A program made the position numbers and the translations under genes. Of a DNA stretch of 64,000 nt, positions 45,591 through 54,262 are shown piece by piece. The notes beneath the pieces are model-generated. The model searched no databases, was not told the origin of the DNA, and saw nothing but the letters and a program-made list of their open reading frames with translations. The stretch is from NCBI RefSeq assembly GCF_003014595.1, contig NZ_PYGK01000001.1, positions 434,001 to 498,000 of the forward strand, read 5' to 3'. Each line of letters starts with the position of its first letter. The stretch's first letter is position 1. The stretch is from Chitinophaga ginsengisoli (GTDB lineage: Bacteria > Bacteroidota > Bacteroidia > Chitinophagales > Chitinophagaceae).

Positions 45591-46355
45591 ATGGCATTAA
45601 AAATACATACAGATCAACTGGTAAAGCGCTATGGTCACAGGACTGTAGTGAACCATGTATCTGTAGAAGTGACACAAGGAGAGATCGTGGGTTTGCTTGG
45701 CCCTAACGGCGCCGGTAAAACAACCACATTCTACATGGTAGTGGGGCTCATCAAGCCCGACGAGGGGCAGGTATACCTGGATGAGGTGAATATCACAAAG
45801 CTGCCAATGTACAAAAGGGCGAAGATGGGAATCGGCTATCTGCCTCAGGAAGCTTCCGTGTTTCGTAAGCTGAGTGTGGAAGATAATATTTCTGCTGTAC
45901 TGGAAATGACGAATCTGAAGAAAGCGGAGCAGAAGGAAAAACTGGAAAGCCTGTTGGAGGAATTCCGTCTTACCCATGTGCGCAAGAGCCCCGGAGATGT
46001 ATTGAGTGGTGGCGAACGCCGGCGTACGGAAATAGCACGCGCGCTTGCGGTAGACCCTAAGTTCATCCTGCTGGATGAACCTTTTGCAGGTATCGACCCA
46101 ATAGCCGTGGAAGACATTCAGTCAATCGTTGCCCGCCTTAAATACAAGAACATAGGGATCCTCATAACAGACCATAACGTGCAGGAAACACTCTCCATCA
46201 CTGACCGGGCTTACCTGCTTTTCGAAGGAAAGATCCTCAAAGCCGGTTCAGCCGAAGAGTTAGCTGAAGACGAACAGGTAAGAAAAGTGTATCTTGGCCA
46301 GAATTTTATTTTACGTCGTAAGAATTACCTGGACGAAGCAGCTAAACAACTATAA
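45591..46355 (+). CDS. lptB: LPS export ABC transporter ATP-binding protein LptB
   Basis: 254 residues with Walker A 'GPNGAGKTT', LptB-typical '[20 protein letters not shown]', signature 'LSGGERRR' and Walker B '[16 protein letters not shown]', followed by the switch His in 'ITDHNV'. LptB2 powers LptFG extraction of LPS from the inner membrane. The C-terminal '[11 protein letters not shown]' matches family members. It is first in a plus-strand cluster with the acyl-adenylase and fabG genes. Confidence 0.95.
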   Translation: MALKIHTDQLVKRYGHRTVVNHVSVEVTQGEIVGLLGPNGAGKTTTFYMVVGLIKPDEGQVYLDEVNITKLPMYKRAKMGIGYLPQEASVFRKLSVEDNISAVLEMTNLKKAEQKEKLESLLEEFRLTHVRKSPGDVLSGGERRRTEIARALAVDPKFILLDEPFAGIDPIAVEDIQSIVARLKYKNIGILITDHNVQETLSITDRAYLLFEGKILKAGSAEELAEDEQVRKVYLGQNFILRRKNYLDEAAKQL

Positions 46356-46382
46356 AACTACAACTACGCTCCTGATCCTATT

Positions 46383-47915
46383 ATGAGAATATTAAGTCCT
46401 GCAATATCACAATTGGCGCGTTTGCGCATGGGGCGCATAGAATATTTTATGCAATACCCCCTGCAGGTGCAGCAGCAGGTATTTCAGAATCTTATCAGCG
46501 CCGCTCAGTACACTGAGTTTGGCAAGCAATATAGCTTTTCACAGATATATAAGATAGAAGAGTTCAAGCAGCGGGTGCCTATTCATAATTATGATAGCCT
46601 CAAGCCCTACATCCAGCGGTTGATGGAGGGGCAGCAGAACATCTTATGGAATACGCCGATTAAATGGTTTGCCAAATCCAGCGGCACTACCGCCGATAAG
46701 AGCAAATTCATACCTGTCTCTGTAGAGAGCCTGGATGACTGTCACTACCGTGCCGGCCGTGACGTATTATCACTGTACTATAATAATTTTCCTGACTCCC
46801 GCCTGCTAACCGGAAAATCGCTGGTAATAGGAGGTAGCCACCAGGTCAATAAGTTGGACTCCGAAAGTGATTCTTACTTCGGCGACCTGAGTGCGGTGAT
46901 GCTGCAGAACATGCCTTTCTATGGCAATATGATCCGTACGCCCGACCTTTCCATCGCCCTGATGGACGAGTGGGAGGAAAAGATCGAACGGATGGCGAAT
47001 GCTGTGATACATGAGAATGTCACTTCCATTGCCGGTGTGCCTACCTGGACACTGGTACTGATCAAACGTATATTTGAAATCACCGGGAAAGATAACCTGG
47101 CTGATGTATGGCCTAACCTGGAGTTGTACATGCACGGCGGCGTAAGTTTTACGCCATACAGAGAACAGTTCAAAAAGCTGATCCGTAAACCGGATATGTA
47201 TTACCAGGAGACTTATAACGCTTCTGAAGGCTTTTTTGCCGCACAGGACGTCATAGGGGAGGAGGGCCTGCTCCTGTTCCTTAACCATGGCATTTTCTAT
47301 GAATTCATGCCAATGGAGGAATACGGAAAGCCCTGTCCGCAAACCCTGCAACTGCAGGATGTGGAAATGGGTAAGAACTATGCCCTGATCATTAGCACCA
47401 ACGGAGGATTGTGGCGTTACCTGGTGGGAGACACTGTTCAGTTCACCTCTCTGGCACCTTACCGTGTAAGGGTAAGCGGGCGTACCAAATCTTTCATCAA
47501 TGCTTTCGGGGAAGAGCTCATCGTAGAGAACTCTGATGTGGCTATTGCCAAAGCGTGCGAGGCAACAGGCGCGGTAATGAACGACTATACCGCAGCACCT
47601 ATCTACTTTAGTGAGAATGAAGCCGGTGGGCATGAATGGCTGCTGGACTTTGATGTGATGCCTGGAAACCTTGAGCAGTTTATTGATGTATTGGACAACA
47701 CCCTCAAATCCATCAACTCGGACTATGAAGCCAAACGTCATAAAGATATGGCGCTGCGCCGCCCGGTAGTACATGTATTGCCCAAAGGAACCTTTACCGA
47801 CTGGCTGAAGAGTAAGGGTAAACTGGGTGGTCAGCATAAAGTACCCCGCCTCAATAACGAGCGGCAGCATGTGGAAGAAATTCTTAAATTCGCCGGCATC
47901 ACTGGCAAAATCTAA
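46383..47915 (+). CDS. GH3 auxin-responsive-promoter family acyl-adenylating enzyme
   Basis: 510 residues. The ATP P-loop 'SSGTTADKSKFIPVS', 'YNASEGFFA' (motif A5-like) and 'GRTKSFINAFGEELI' are the GH3 (firefly luciferase superfamily) signatures. Plant GH3s conjugate amino acids to hormones; bacterial ones are uncharacterised but should adenylate a carboxylic acid. Its position between lptB and fabG, 27 and 30 bp away, hints at a lipid or acyl-chain role, which is inference. Confidence 0.88.
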   Translation: MRILSPAISQLARLRMGRIEYFMQYPLQVQQQVFQNLISAAQYTEFGKQYSFSQIYKIEEFKQRVPIHNYDSLKPYIQRLMEGQQNILWNTPIKWFAKSSGTTADKSKFIPVSVESLDDCHYRAGRDVLSLYYNNFPDSRLLTGKSLVIGGSHQVNKLDSESDSYFGDLSAVMLQNMPFYGNMIRTPDLSIALMDEWEEKIERMANAVIHENVTSIAGVPTWTLVLIKRIFEITGKDNLADVWPNLELYMHGGVSFTPYREQFKKLIRKPDMYYQETYNASEGFFAAQDVIGEEGLLLFLNHGIFYEFMPMEEYGKPCPQTLQLQDVEMGKNYALIISTNGGLWRYLVGDTVQFTSLAPYRVRVSGRTKSFINAFGEELIVENSDVAIAKACEATGAVMNDYTAAPIYFSENEAGGHEWLLDFDVMPGNLEQFIDVLDNTLKSINSDYEAKRHKDMALRRPVVHVLPKGTFTDWLKSKGKLGGQHKVPRLNNERQHVEEILKFAGITGKI

Positions 47916-47945
47916 ATTTAATCATCTAACAACTATTACGTCTAT

Positions 47946-48695
47946 ATGAAATTACTGGAGAACAAAGTAGCTATTGTAACAGGTGCCAGCAGAGGTATAG
48001 GAGAAGCTATCGCGATAAAATTTGCAGAACAGGGTGCAAACGTTGCATTCACATATCTTAGCTCTGACGAAAAGGCTAAAGCACTGGAACAAAAGCTACA
48101 GGCAATGGGTGTAAAGGCAAAAGCCTATAAATCCAATGCTGGCAGTTTCGAAGAAAGTGAGGCGCTCATAAACGATGTACTGAAAGAATTTGGTGCAATA
48201 GATATCTGCGTAAATAATGCCGGTATTTCTAAAGACAACCTGCTGCTGCGTATGAGCCCTGACCAGTGGGATGAGGTAATGGATGTGAATCTAAAGAGTG
48301 TTTATAACATGACCAAACATGTGATCCGCCCGATGATGAAAGCAAAGAGCGGCTCCATTATCAATATGAGCTCCATTATCGGTATGAAGGGTAACGCAGG
48401 TCAGAGCAGTTATGCCGCTTCCAAAGCTGGTATCATCGGCTTTACCAAATCTATCGCAGCTGAGCTGGGAAGCCGCAACATCCGTTGCAATGCGGTAGCA
48501 CCTGGCTTCGTTGAGACGGATATGACCCACTACCTGAAAGATGGAGAAGGCGCGAAGAACTATCTGGCACAAATTCCGCTGGGTCGCTTCGGTAGCACTG
48601 AAGATATCGCTAATGTATGTCTGTTCCTGGCTTCCAACATGAGCGGCTATGTAACTGGTCAGGTGATCAGCGCCTGCGGTGGACTGAACATGTAA
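47946..48695 (+). CDS. fabG: 3-oxoacyl-[ACP] reductase
   Basis: 249 residues, a classical SDR. NADPH-binding motif 'TGASRGIGEAIA', 'NNAGISKDNLLLRM', catalytic Ser in 'NMSSIIG', 'YAASKAGIIGF' (Tyr/Lys) and 'VAPGFVETDMT' match FabG closely. It reduces 3-oxoacyl-ACP in fatty acid elongation. It is the last gene of the lptB cluster. Confidence 0.92.
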   Translation: MKLLENKVAIVTGASRGIGEAIAIKFAEQGANVAFTYLSSDEKAKALEQKLQAMGVKAKAYKSNAGSFEESEALINDVLKEFGAIDICVNNAGISKDNLLLRMSPDQWDEVMDVNLKSVYNMTKHVIRPMMKAKSGSIINMSSIIGMKGNAGQSSYAASKAGIIGFTKSIAAELGSRNIRCNAVAPGFVETDMTHYLKDGEGAKNYLAQIPLGRFGSTEDIANVCLFLASNMSGYVTGQVISACGGLNM

Positions 48696-48706
48696 TGTCA
48701 TATTTG

Positions 48707-48751
48707 ATCAGGGATCAGGAATTGCCGGTATTGCAAATCCTGATCCCTGAT
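48707..48751. terminator. Bidirectional terminator with GGGATCAGG arms
   Basis: ATCAGGGATCAGGA (48707-48720) pairs with TCCTGATCCCTGAT (48738-48751). It lies between convergent fabG and the SMP-30-like gene. The arm AGGGATCAGGAATT recurs in the terminator at 63916-63986. Confidence 0.85.
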
Positions 48752-48754
48752 TGT

Positions 48755-49645
48755 TTAATATCGTTTCCCGGGGATCGCTACTCTGAACATCTCCATACAT
48801 TTCCTGTCCTGCAATGTCACATATACGGTTTTACCGTCTTTGCCTCCAAAGGTGAGATTGCTGCACTGCTTGCCTTTCAGCGGAATTTCCCGTACTTCCT
48901 TACCATTTGGTGCTAATACCACGATCGCTCCTTTGCCCCAGCGGGCTACATACAGGTTGCCTGCCTTGTCGCATTTCATGCCATCAAAACCATAATCAGG
49001 GAATTCGGCGAACAGTTTTTTATTGCTGATATTTCCATCCTTATCTACATCAAACTTCCAGATCTTACGCTGTACGCTTTCATTTACATAGAGGGTCTTT
49101 TCATCAGGGCTCAGCTCAATACCATTGGCAGTGCCCATATTACCATCCAGGAGTACAGTTTTACCACCTTTATCGATACGCCAGATCTGCCCTTTACCGT
49201 TTTTCCAGTCGGGATCTGACGCGAAGAGCACATCCTTCTTGCTGATGCAGAGATCATTTGGCTGGAACATTTTATCAGAATGCACATAAACGCTTACCTT
49301 TTTCGTCTTCATATCCACTTCCAGTACGTTGTGGCCCTTGAAGTCCGGCAGGTACATATTGCCTTTGCTGTTGAACTGGATACTGTTGGCCACACTGCTA
49401 TCTGGTAAGGTCACAAACACTTCACCACTGCCGTTTTTCGTGCTGATCTTTCCGATGGTCCCGTCATGCAGATAGTTCACCACATAGAGATTGCCTGCTT
49501 TGTCGAAGTTGGGTCCCTCAATGTTGACAGAGAACATATTCTCCTTCGTGAGGTCCTGCGTCTGATATAATGCCGTGGATTTGTCCTGTGCCATGACTGC
49601 ACAACCGGCGGTTAAAGCCAGTAATAAACAGATATGCTGCTTCAT
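48755..49645 (-). CDS. Secreted SMP-30/gluconolactonase-like beta-propeller protein
   Basis: 296 residues. The Sec signal ends AVMA before Gln. Repeated blades such as 'GPNFDKAGNLYVVNYL', 'NGIELSPDEKTLYVNESV' and 'DGMKCDKAGNLYVARWGKG' are SMP-30/LRE-family propeller repeats with candidate Ca2+ ligands. It may be a lactonase, but the substrate is not evident. It is a single gene; the 200 bp upstream are AT-rich. Confidence 0.85.
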   Translation of the reverse strand: MKQHICLLLALTAGCAVMAQDKSTALYQTQDLTKENMFSVNIEGPNFDKAGNLYVVNYLHDGTIGKISTKNGSGEVFVTLPDSSVANSIQFNSKGNMYLPDFKGHNVLEVDMKTKKVSVYVHSDKMFQPNDLCISKKDVLFASDPDWKNGKGQIWRIDKGGKTVLLDGNMGTANGIELSPDEKTLYVNESVQRKIWKFDVDKDGNISNKKLFAEFPDYGFDGMKCDKAGNLYVARWGKGAIVVLAPNGKEVREIPLKGKQCSNLTFGGKDGKTVYVTLQDRKCMEMFRVAIPGKRY

Positions 49646-49809
49646 GATAAAAATTTACGTTGAGTTATCAAGTTAAGAAAAGATAGGAGTTTTAAACGGT
49701 TAATAAGACAAAATTGACCGCTGCTACGCCGTCAGGGGCTAAAATGTGTCAAATAACTACCGTTCAAAAATTTGGTAATCAAACTATTAATATATTACAG
49801 AAGTACTTA

Positions 49810-49817
49810 TATATTTG
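49810..49817 (+). promoter_or_regulatory. -7 box (TATATTTG) of the lipoprotein-NdpA pair
   Basis: Exact TAnnTTTG box 32 bp before ATG 49850. It argues against the in-frame start at 49772, which would lie upstream of the transcript. Confidence 0.6.
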
Positions 49818-49849
49818 TAGCGTTATTAGTCCTGTGTAAACGTCCTATT

Positions 49850-51319
49850 ATGTTCAGACTTATACCTATTGTTTGCCTGTTGGGGCTGATCCTTCATTCT
49901 TCCTGTAACAACAGCTCCCAACCCGATGCCGCTAAACAGAACAAGAGTATCAATATAGCGCCGATTGTACCGGATAGCGTGATGAAGCATCTAGATTTCA
50001 TCAACGGACTGACGCAGTTGAAATTACCTTATCCGAATGCCTATGAGCTGAAGGAGATAAAAGACTATGCCCATTACCTGGGTACGGATACCTTTCAGCG
50101 GGTAACAGCCGGCCGTTTTGCTACCGTTAATGGATTCACTCCCGTTATCTATGCCTGCGAGGTGAACGATCATGAGAAAAGGACTTACCTGGTGGTGTAT
50201 AATGACAACGGAGAACAGAAGTCCCGTTTGCAGATAGCGGCCAATGTAAGCAGGGAGCCAGGGCAGGAGGAGGAAGAAATTGTTGCAGTAAAGGATACTA
50301 CTTCTACCGAGTTTACCAACCAGTGGTTCTATATAGGATTGGACTCTCTCATTGAGGTAAGGGCCCGTCATTCCACTTATGTGGAAGGCAGTCAGAAAGT
50401 AAATACTACTCTTCGTTTTTACAGGATAGGACGCAAAGGAACAATAAAGGAAGTACCAAAGGAGAAAGAATCTTTTGAGAAATATGCGGCCCGTTTCCCT
50501 GAAGAGCAGCTACCTGCCACGTTGGATACCGTCAGCACAAAAGAGCTAAAGGCTGTTTCGAGGCTGACCCCTTACTATGATTTTAAGGAGGAAAGTCCTG
50601 ACCCTTTGTATGCCCTGGGCAGACTGGAAATACCGGGAAGGGCAACGGCCCTGTTATATGCCCGGGATACCATTTACCTGGATGAGGGATTAACTTATCC
50701 TGAGGTAAAACTGATCACCTACAAAAAGGGAAAAGCGGTAGATAGGATCGTGGTGTATGGTGGTAGTCTGGGAGAACATTCAGAGACTATTTACAGGAAA
50801 TGTATGGTGGACAAAGACGCCAGCATCAACCTGCAGGAAGAAGACAGAAGGGAACTGGATAGCAGTTTCCGTTTCAGGACGGTGTACAATATGCAATATG
50901 AGGTGCTGCCCAGCGGCAAGATCATCGGCCGGCAGGCCACATCTATTGTACATAGTTCAAAGCTGTACAATGAAAAGGCGCTTATCAAATATTTCAAAGG
51001 CAAGCGGGGGAATCATCAATATGCCTCACTGTTCCAGATCCGGGCCAAAGACAATATTCTTGTAGGATTGCACTCCTTTAACAAGGCTGGGGAAAACTTC
51101 CTGGAGTTTTTAACTGTGAACAAGGACAATAAGATCATTGACAGGTATACCGTGTATAATAATCTGAAGAAACTGAAGCTGGCAGACGTAAAAGCAAAAC
51201 AGATGGAGAAGAGGGAAGACGATTATAACGAAAGACGCGGAAGGCTTACCTGCGATGCAATTATCAAACTGACAGGCAAGGAACTGCACATTACACCGGC
51301 GGGGAAATTTGTGAAATAG
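49850..51319 (+). CDS. Lipoprotein of unknown function
   Basis: 489 residues. The SPII signal MFRLIPIVCLLGLILHSSC has its lipid Cys at 19. The mature protein is hydrophilic and looks like mixed beta sheet with many charged turns. No domain is recognised, though the layout with two related halves ('TYLVVYNDNGEQKSRLQIA' and 'EVKLITYKKGKAVDRIVVY') suggests an internal repeat. It is 22 bp ahead of the NdpA-like gene and probably co-transcribed. Confidence 0.65.
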   Translation: MFRLIPIVCLLGLILHSSCNNSSQPDAAKQNKSINIAPIVPDSVMKHLDFINGLTQLKLPYPNAYELKEIKDYAHYLGTDTFQRVTAGRFATVNGFTPVIYACEVNDHEKRTYLVVYNDNGEQKSRLQIAANVSREPGQEEEEIVAVKDTTSTEFTNQWFYIGLDSLIEVRARHSTYVEGSQKVNTTLRFYRIGRKGTIKEVPKEKESFEKYAARFPEEQLPATLDTVSTKELKAVSRLTPYYDFKEESPDPLYALGRLEIPGRATALLYARDTIYLDEGLTYPEVKLITYKKGKAVDRIVVYGGSLGEHSETIYRKCMVDKDASINLQEEDRRELDSSFRFRTVYNMQYEVLPSGKIIGRQATSIVHSSKLYNEKALIKYFKGKRGNHQYASLFQIRAKDNILVGLHSFNKAGENFLEFLTVNKDNKIIDRYTVYNNLKKLKLADVKAKQMEKREDDYNERRGRLTCDAIIKLTGKELHITPAGKFVK

Positions 51320-51341
51320 TTTTCACTATTTTCGCCGGGCC

Positions 51342-52394
51342 ATGATACATGTTTCAGACTTTAATGACCTTGAATACCTTTCTATACATAAGGTAGGAAA
51401 TGCCTCACAGGAAGAACCGCTGATTTGCTCTCAGAACCCGCTGGAATTGCAGGATGAAACAATCAGCCAGCTGTTGCTGACGTACTTTATACAACCGTTT
51501 ACCAACAGCGCAGAGTACTTCCGTTTTTATCATGAGGCTGATTTGCAATTAAATGAGATATTTCAATATTGCCGCCGTATCTTTGAAAACAGGGACAATT
51601 TTCACGAGCAATCAGTAAATATTGCCAGGCATCTGTACAAGCACTCCACTCATCCAAAGATTAAGGGTGGAGAATTATATATTGCCTACTTTAGTAAGTG
51701 TCAGGTGGATGGAGAAGACGTCGAAGCAATTGGCATCTTTAAATCCGAGAACAGAGATACGTATCTCAAAGTATTCCTTTCAAATGACAACTATGAGGTG
51801 AACTACGAAGATGGGATCAATATCAATAAACTTGATAAAGGTTGCCTGGTGTTTAACACCGAAGAAGAGAATGGGTACAAAGTCAGCATAATAGACAGCA
51901 TCAGCAAACAGAATGAAGCAGTTTACTGGAAAGATGCTTTCCTACAGGTACAACGCCGTGAGGATAGTTATCACCAGACAGAACTGGCAGTGAACATGTG
52001 TAAGAAGTTTATCCACGATAAGCTGCCTGGCGAGTATGAAATAAGCCGTGTAGATCAGGTGGATCTTCTTAACAAATCAGCAACCTATTTTAAGGAAAAA
52101 GAGCAGTTCCAGCTGGATGATTTTGCGCAGGAAGTATTGGGCCACCCCGATGCAATTGCGTCATTCAAGGAATATAAAGAGCAATTTCAGCAGGAGTTTC
52201 AGCAAGAGTTCCCCGATGAGTTTGATATTTCATCTCCTGCAGTAAAAAAACAGCAAAAGGTTTTCAAGAGCATACTGAAGCTGGACAAGAACTTTCACAT
52301 ATATATACATGGTAACAGGGAAATGATCGAGCGTGGATTTGATGAGAGTACCAATCTGTATTACTACAAACTATTGTTTGAAAACGAAACTTAA
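51342..52394 (+). CDS. Nucleoid-associated protein, NdpA/YejK-like family
   Basis: 350 residues. The family (37-kDa nucleoid-associated protein) is recognised by the N-terminal 'IHKVGNASQEEPL' block, 'LYIAYFSKCQVDGEDVEAIGIFKSE' and the C-terminal 'KLDKNFHIYIHGNREMIERGFD' block. E. coli YejK binds DNA and topoisomerases. The distribution in Bacteroidota is patchy, often near mobile or defence loci, but no such genes are adjacent here. Confidence 0.8.
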   Translation: MIHVSDFNDLEYLSIHKVGNASQEEPLICSQNPLELQDETISQLLLTYFIQPFTNSAEYFRFYHEADLQLNEIFQYCRRIFENRDNFHEQSVNIARHLYKHSTHPKIKGGELYIAYFSKCQVDGEDVEAIGIFKSENRDTYLKVFLSNDNYEVNYEDGININKLDKGCLVFNTEEENGYKVSIIDSISKQNEAVYWKDAFLQVQRREDSYHQTELAVNMCKKFIHDKLPGEYEISRVDQVDLLNKSATYFKEKEQFQLDDFAQEVLGHPDAIASFKEYKEQFQQEFQQEFPDEFDISSPAVKKQQKVFKSILKLDKNFHIYIHGNREMIERGFDESTNLYYYKLLFENET

Positions 52395-52430
52395 ATTCTT
52401 TTTTTCATAAGCAAAAACCAATTGTTAAAC

Positions 52431-52457
52431 AAAGGCTGTTCTTTCGGGCGGCCTTTT
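52431..52457 (+). terminator. Terminator of the NdpA-like gene
   Basis: AAAGGC (52431) pairs with GCCTTT, ending in TTTTAG. It is short but lies 36 bp after the stop. Confidence 0.6.
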
Positions 52458-52584
52458 AGTATACCCAATCCGGGAACGTTCCCATCTGTAAAGCATACGC
52501 AGGTATGCCATTGTCCGGCATTGCTACGATTGGTTGCTCCCTTGAGGATACAGTGAAACCGCTATTATAAGGCTTTAAATAAGG

Positions 52585-52612
52585 AAGGCGCATCAGTAAC
52601 ATGATGCGCCTT
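52585..52612 (-). terminator. ricT terminator
   Basis: AAGGCGCATCA (52585-52595) pairs with TGATGCGCCTT (52602-52612), 22 bp past the ricT stop on the minus strand. The stretch 52458-52584 holds small inverted repeats (GGGAACGTTCCC; GCATAC/GTATGC) of unknown meaning. Confidence 0.75.
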
Positions 52613-52634
52613 CTTAATAGTATTCAATTGTTAT

Positions 52635-54134
52635 TTATTTCTGTTTTTCGCGAGGTTTCGGTGGCCTGTTATGTCCTCCGCCTCCCTGTTGTTTAGGTCC
52701 GTTAGGATTATTCTTATCCTGCTGCGGCTTAGGCCCGTTAGGTTGATTGCCCTGTTGCGGTTTCTGCTGCGGCTTTTGTTGCTGCGGGCGTTGTTCCTGT
52801 TTTGGCTTTTGCTGCTGCTGTGGACGGTTTTCCTGTTGTTTAGGACCGTTAGGATGCTGTTTCTCCTGTTGCTTAGGTCCGCCAGGTTGGTTCTGCTGCT
52901 GTTTTTGCTGCTGTGGAGGACGGTTCTGGTTATCGCCTTTACCTTCCTGTTTTTTGCCACCCTGCTGCTGTTGCTGCGGTTGTTCCTGCTTCTGTTTATG
53001 TTTCTGTTTTTCCTTGTCTTTATGTTTACGTTTCTGGGAAGCTTTTTCCAGCGTACGTAAGCTGATCTGTCCTACAACATCTGCGAAGCCAAGGTCTGCT
53101 TCTTTCGGTTTAACTGTCACCACTTCTACAGGCTTCAGGTCTTCCGGCCTGATGTTCTGTTTATTCAGCTGGCGTATTTCTTTCACACGGGCAATAGTAA
53201 GCGGATATTGCTTATTACTGTCGCCGTAGGCGTACCACATCAGATTTTTGAAGATATCTCTTTTCTGAAGGGTCGCAACGCCATTAACAGTTTCGATGCT
53301 GTCTGCATCTTCAGGGAATTCCTTCAGTGCATCCAGGTAAGTGTCAAGTTCATAGTTCAGGCAGCATTTCAGACGGCCGCACTGGCCGGAAAGTTTTGCC
53401 TGGTTAATAGACAGGTTCTGATATCTGGCAGCGGTGGTATTTACGCTCTTGAAGTCAGTCAACCAGGTAGAGCAGCACAGTTCTCTTCCGCAACTGCCTA
53501 TACCGCCTACTTTTCCGGCTTCCTGGCGGGCGCCTATCTGACGCATTTCCACCTTTACACGGAATTCACCGGCGTATAGTTTGATCAGTTCACGGAAATC
53601 CACCCTGTCATCTGCTGTATAGAAGAAAGTAGCCTTACGGCCGTCGGCCTGGATCTCCACTTCTGCGAGTTTCATTTCCAGACCTATGCTGCGGGCAATT
53701 GCCCTGGCTCTGATGAGGGCATCCTTTTCGCGGGCCTTGTTATCGTTCATCCGCGAAAGATCTTCATTTGTAGCGCGACGAAGTACCTTCTTTACTTCCG
53801 GGGTATCTTCGATACGCTTTTTCTTCATCTGTAATTTAACCAGTTCGCCTGTAAGGCTGATCTGTCCGATGTCGAAACCACTGACGCCTTCTACAGTTAC
53901 CATTTCTCCTTTATCGAGCAACTGTTTGGTGGTGTTACGGAAAAAATCCTTCCTGCTACCGTTGTTGAAGCTAACCTCTATAATATCAAATGGTGCTAAG
54001 CTGTCACTTAAGGGAATATTGGCCAGCCAGTCAAATACATTCAGCCTGTTACAGCCTCCACTACTGCATCCTCCATTGCTTTTGCATCCTGACGGCTTCC
54101 CCTCTGCACCTGTACCACATCCGGCACAAGCCAT
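52635..54134 (-). CDS. ricT: PSP1/RicT-like protein with long Gln/Pro/Lys-rich tail
   Basis: 499 residues. The PSP1 core is typical: 'DIIEVSFNNGSRKDFFRN', 'GLEMKLAEVEIQADGRKATFFY', 'GGIGSCGRELCCSTWL' and 'QCGRLKCCLNYE', whose cysteines bind FeS in RicT/YaaT. The N terminus has extra Cys-rich sequence (MACAGCGTG, GGCSSGGC). From about residue 365 a ~135-residue low-complexity tail of Q, P, K, G and N follows, absent in Bacillus RicT. In Bacillus the Ric complex directs RNase Y mRNA processing. The holB-ricT neighbourhood is conserved. It has its own promoter. Confidence 0.9.
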   Translation of the reverse strand: MACAGCGTGAEGKPSGCKSNGGCSSGGCNRLNVFDWLANIPLSDSLAPFDIIEVSFNNGSRKDFFRNTTKQLLDKGEMVTVEGVSGFDIGQISLTGELVKLQMKKKRIEDTPEVKKVLRRATNEDLSRMNDNKAREKDALIRARAIARSIGLEMKLAEVEIQADGRKATFFYTADDRVDFRELIKLYAGEFRVKVEMRQIGARQEAGKVGGIGSCGRELCCSTWLTDFKSVNTTAARYQNLSINQAKLSGQCGRLKCCLNYELDTYLDALKEFPEDADSIETVNGVATLQKRDIFKNLMWYAYGDSNKQYPLTIARVKEIRQLNKQNIRPEDLKPVEVVTVKPKEADLGFADVVGQISLRTLEKASQKRKHKDKEKQKHKQKQEQPQQQQQGGKKQEGKGDNQNRPPQQQKQQQNQPGGPKQQEKQHPNGPKQQENRPQQQQKPKQEQRPQQQKPQQKPQQGNQPNGPKPQQDKNNPNGPKQQGGGGHNRPPKPREKQK

Positions 54135-54233
54135 ATTAATCGATTTAAATTATTAAATGAATATACATCCGGGCATTGGACCGGATGCTTTAATATATAT
54201 AATTCCTCCTTATTACATAAGGGTCGGAATTAA

Positions 54234-54241
54234 CAAAGATA
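54234..54241 (-). promoter_or_regulatory. -7 box of the ricT promoter (TATCTTTG)
   Basis: Exact minus-strand TAnnTTTG box 99 bp before the ricT ATG, just past the holB stop. The leader contains a 7-bp hairpin (CATCCGG/CCGGATG near 54165-54188). Confidence 0.55.
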
Positions 54242-54262
54242 ACGGAAAATGCCCTTAATATG

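Noticed and set aside
52458..52584. Gap with small inverted repeats and a short open stretch (VPICKAYAGMPLSGIAT) between the NdpA-like gene and ricT
   Set aside because: The fragment lacks a start and length, and the inverted repeats are short. It could be a gene remnant or a structured RNA, but nothing supports either firmly.
52671..53060. Leu/Cys-rich plus-strand frames opposite the ricT tail
   Set aside because: They arise from the antisense of Gln/Pro/Lys codon repeats.
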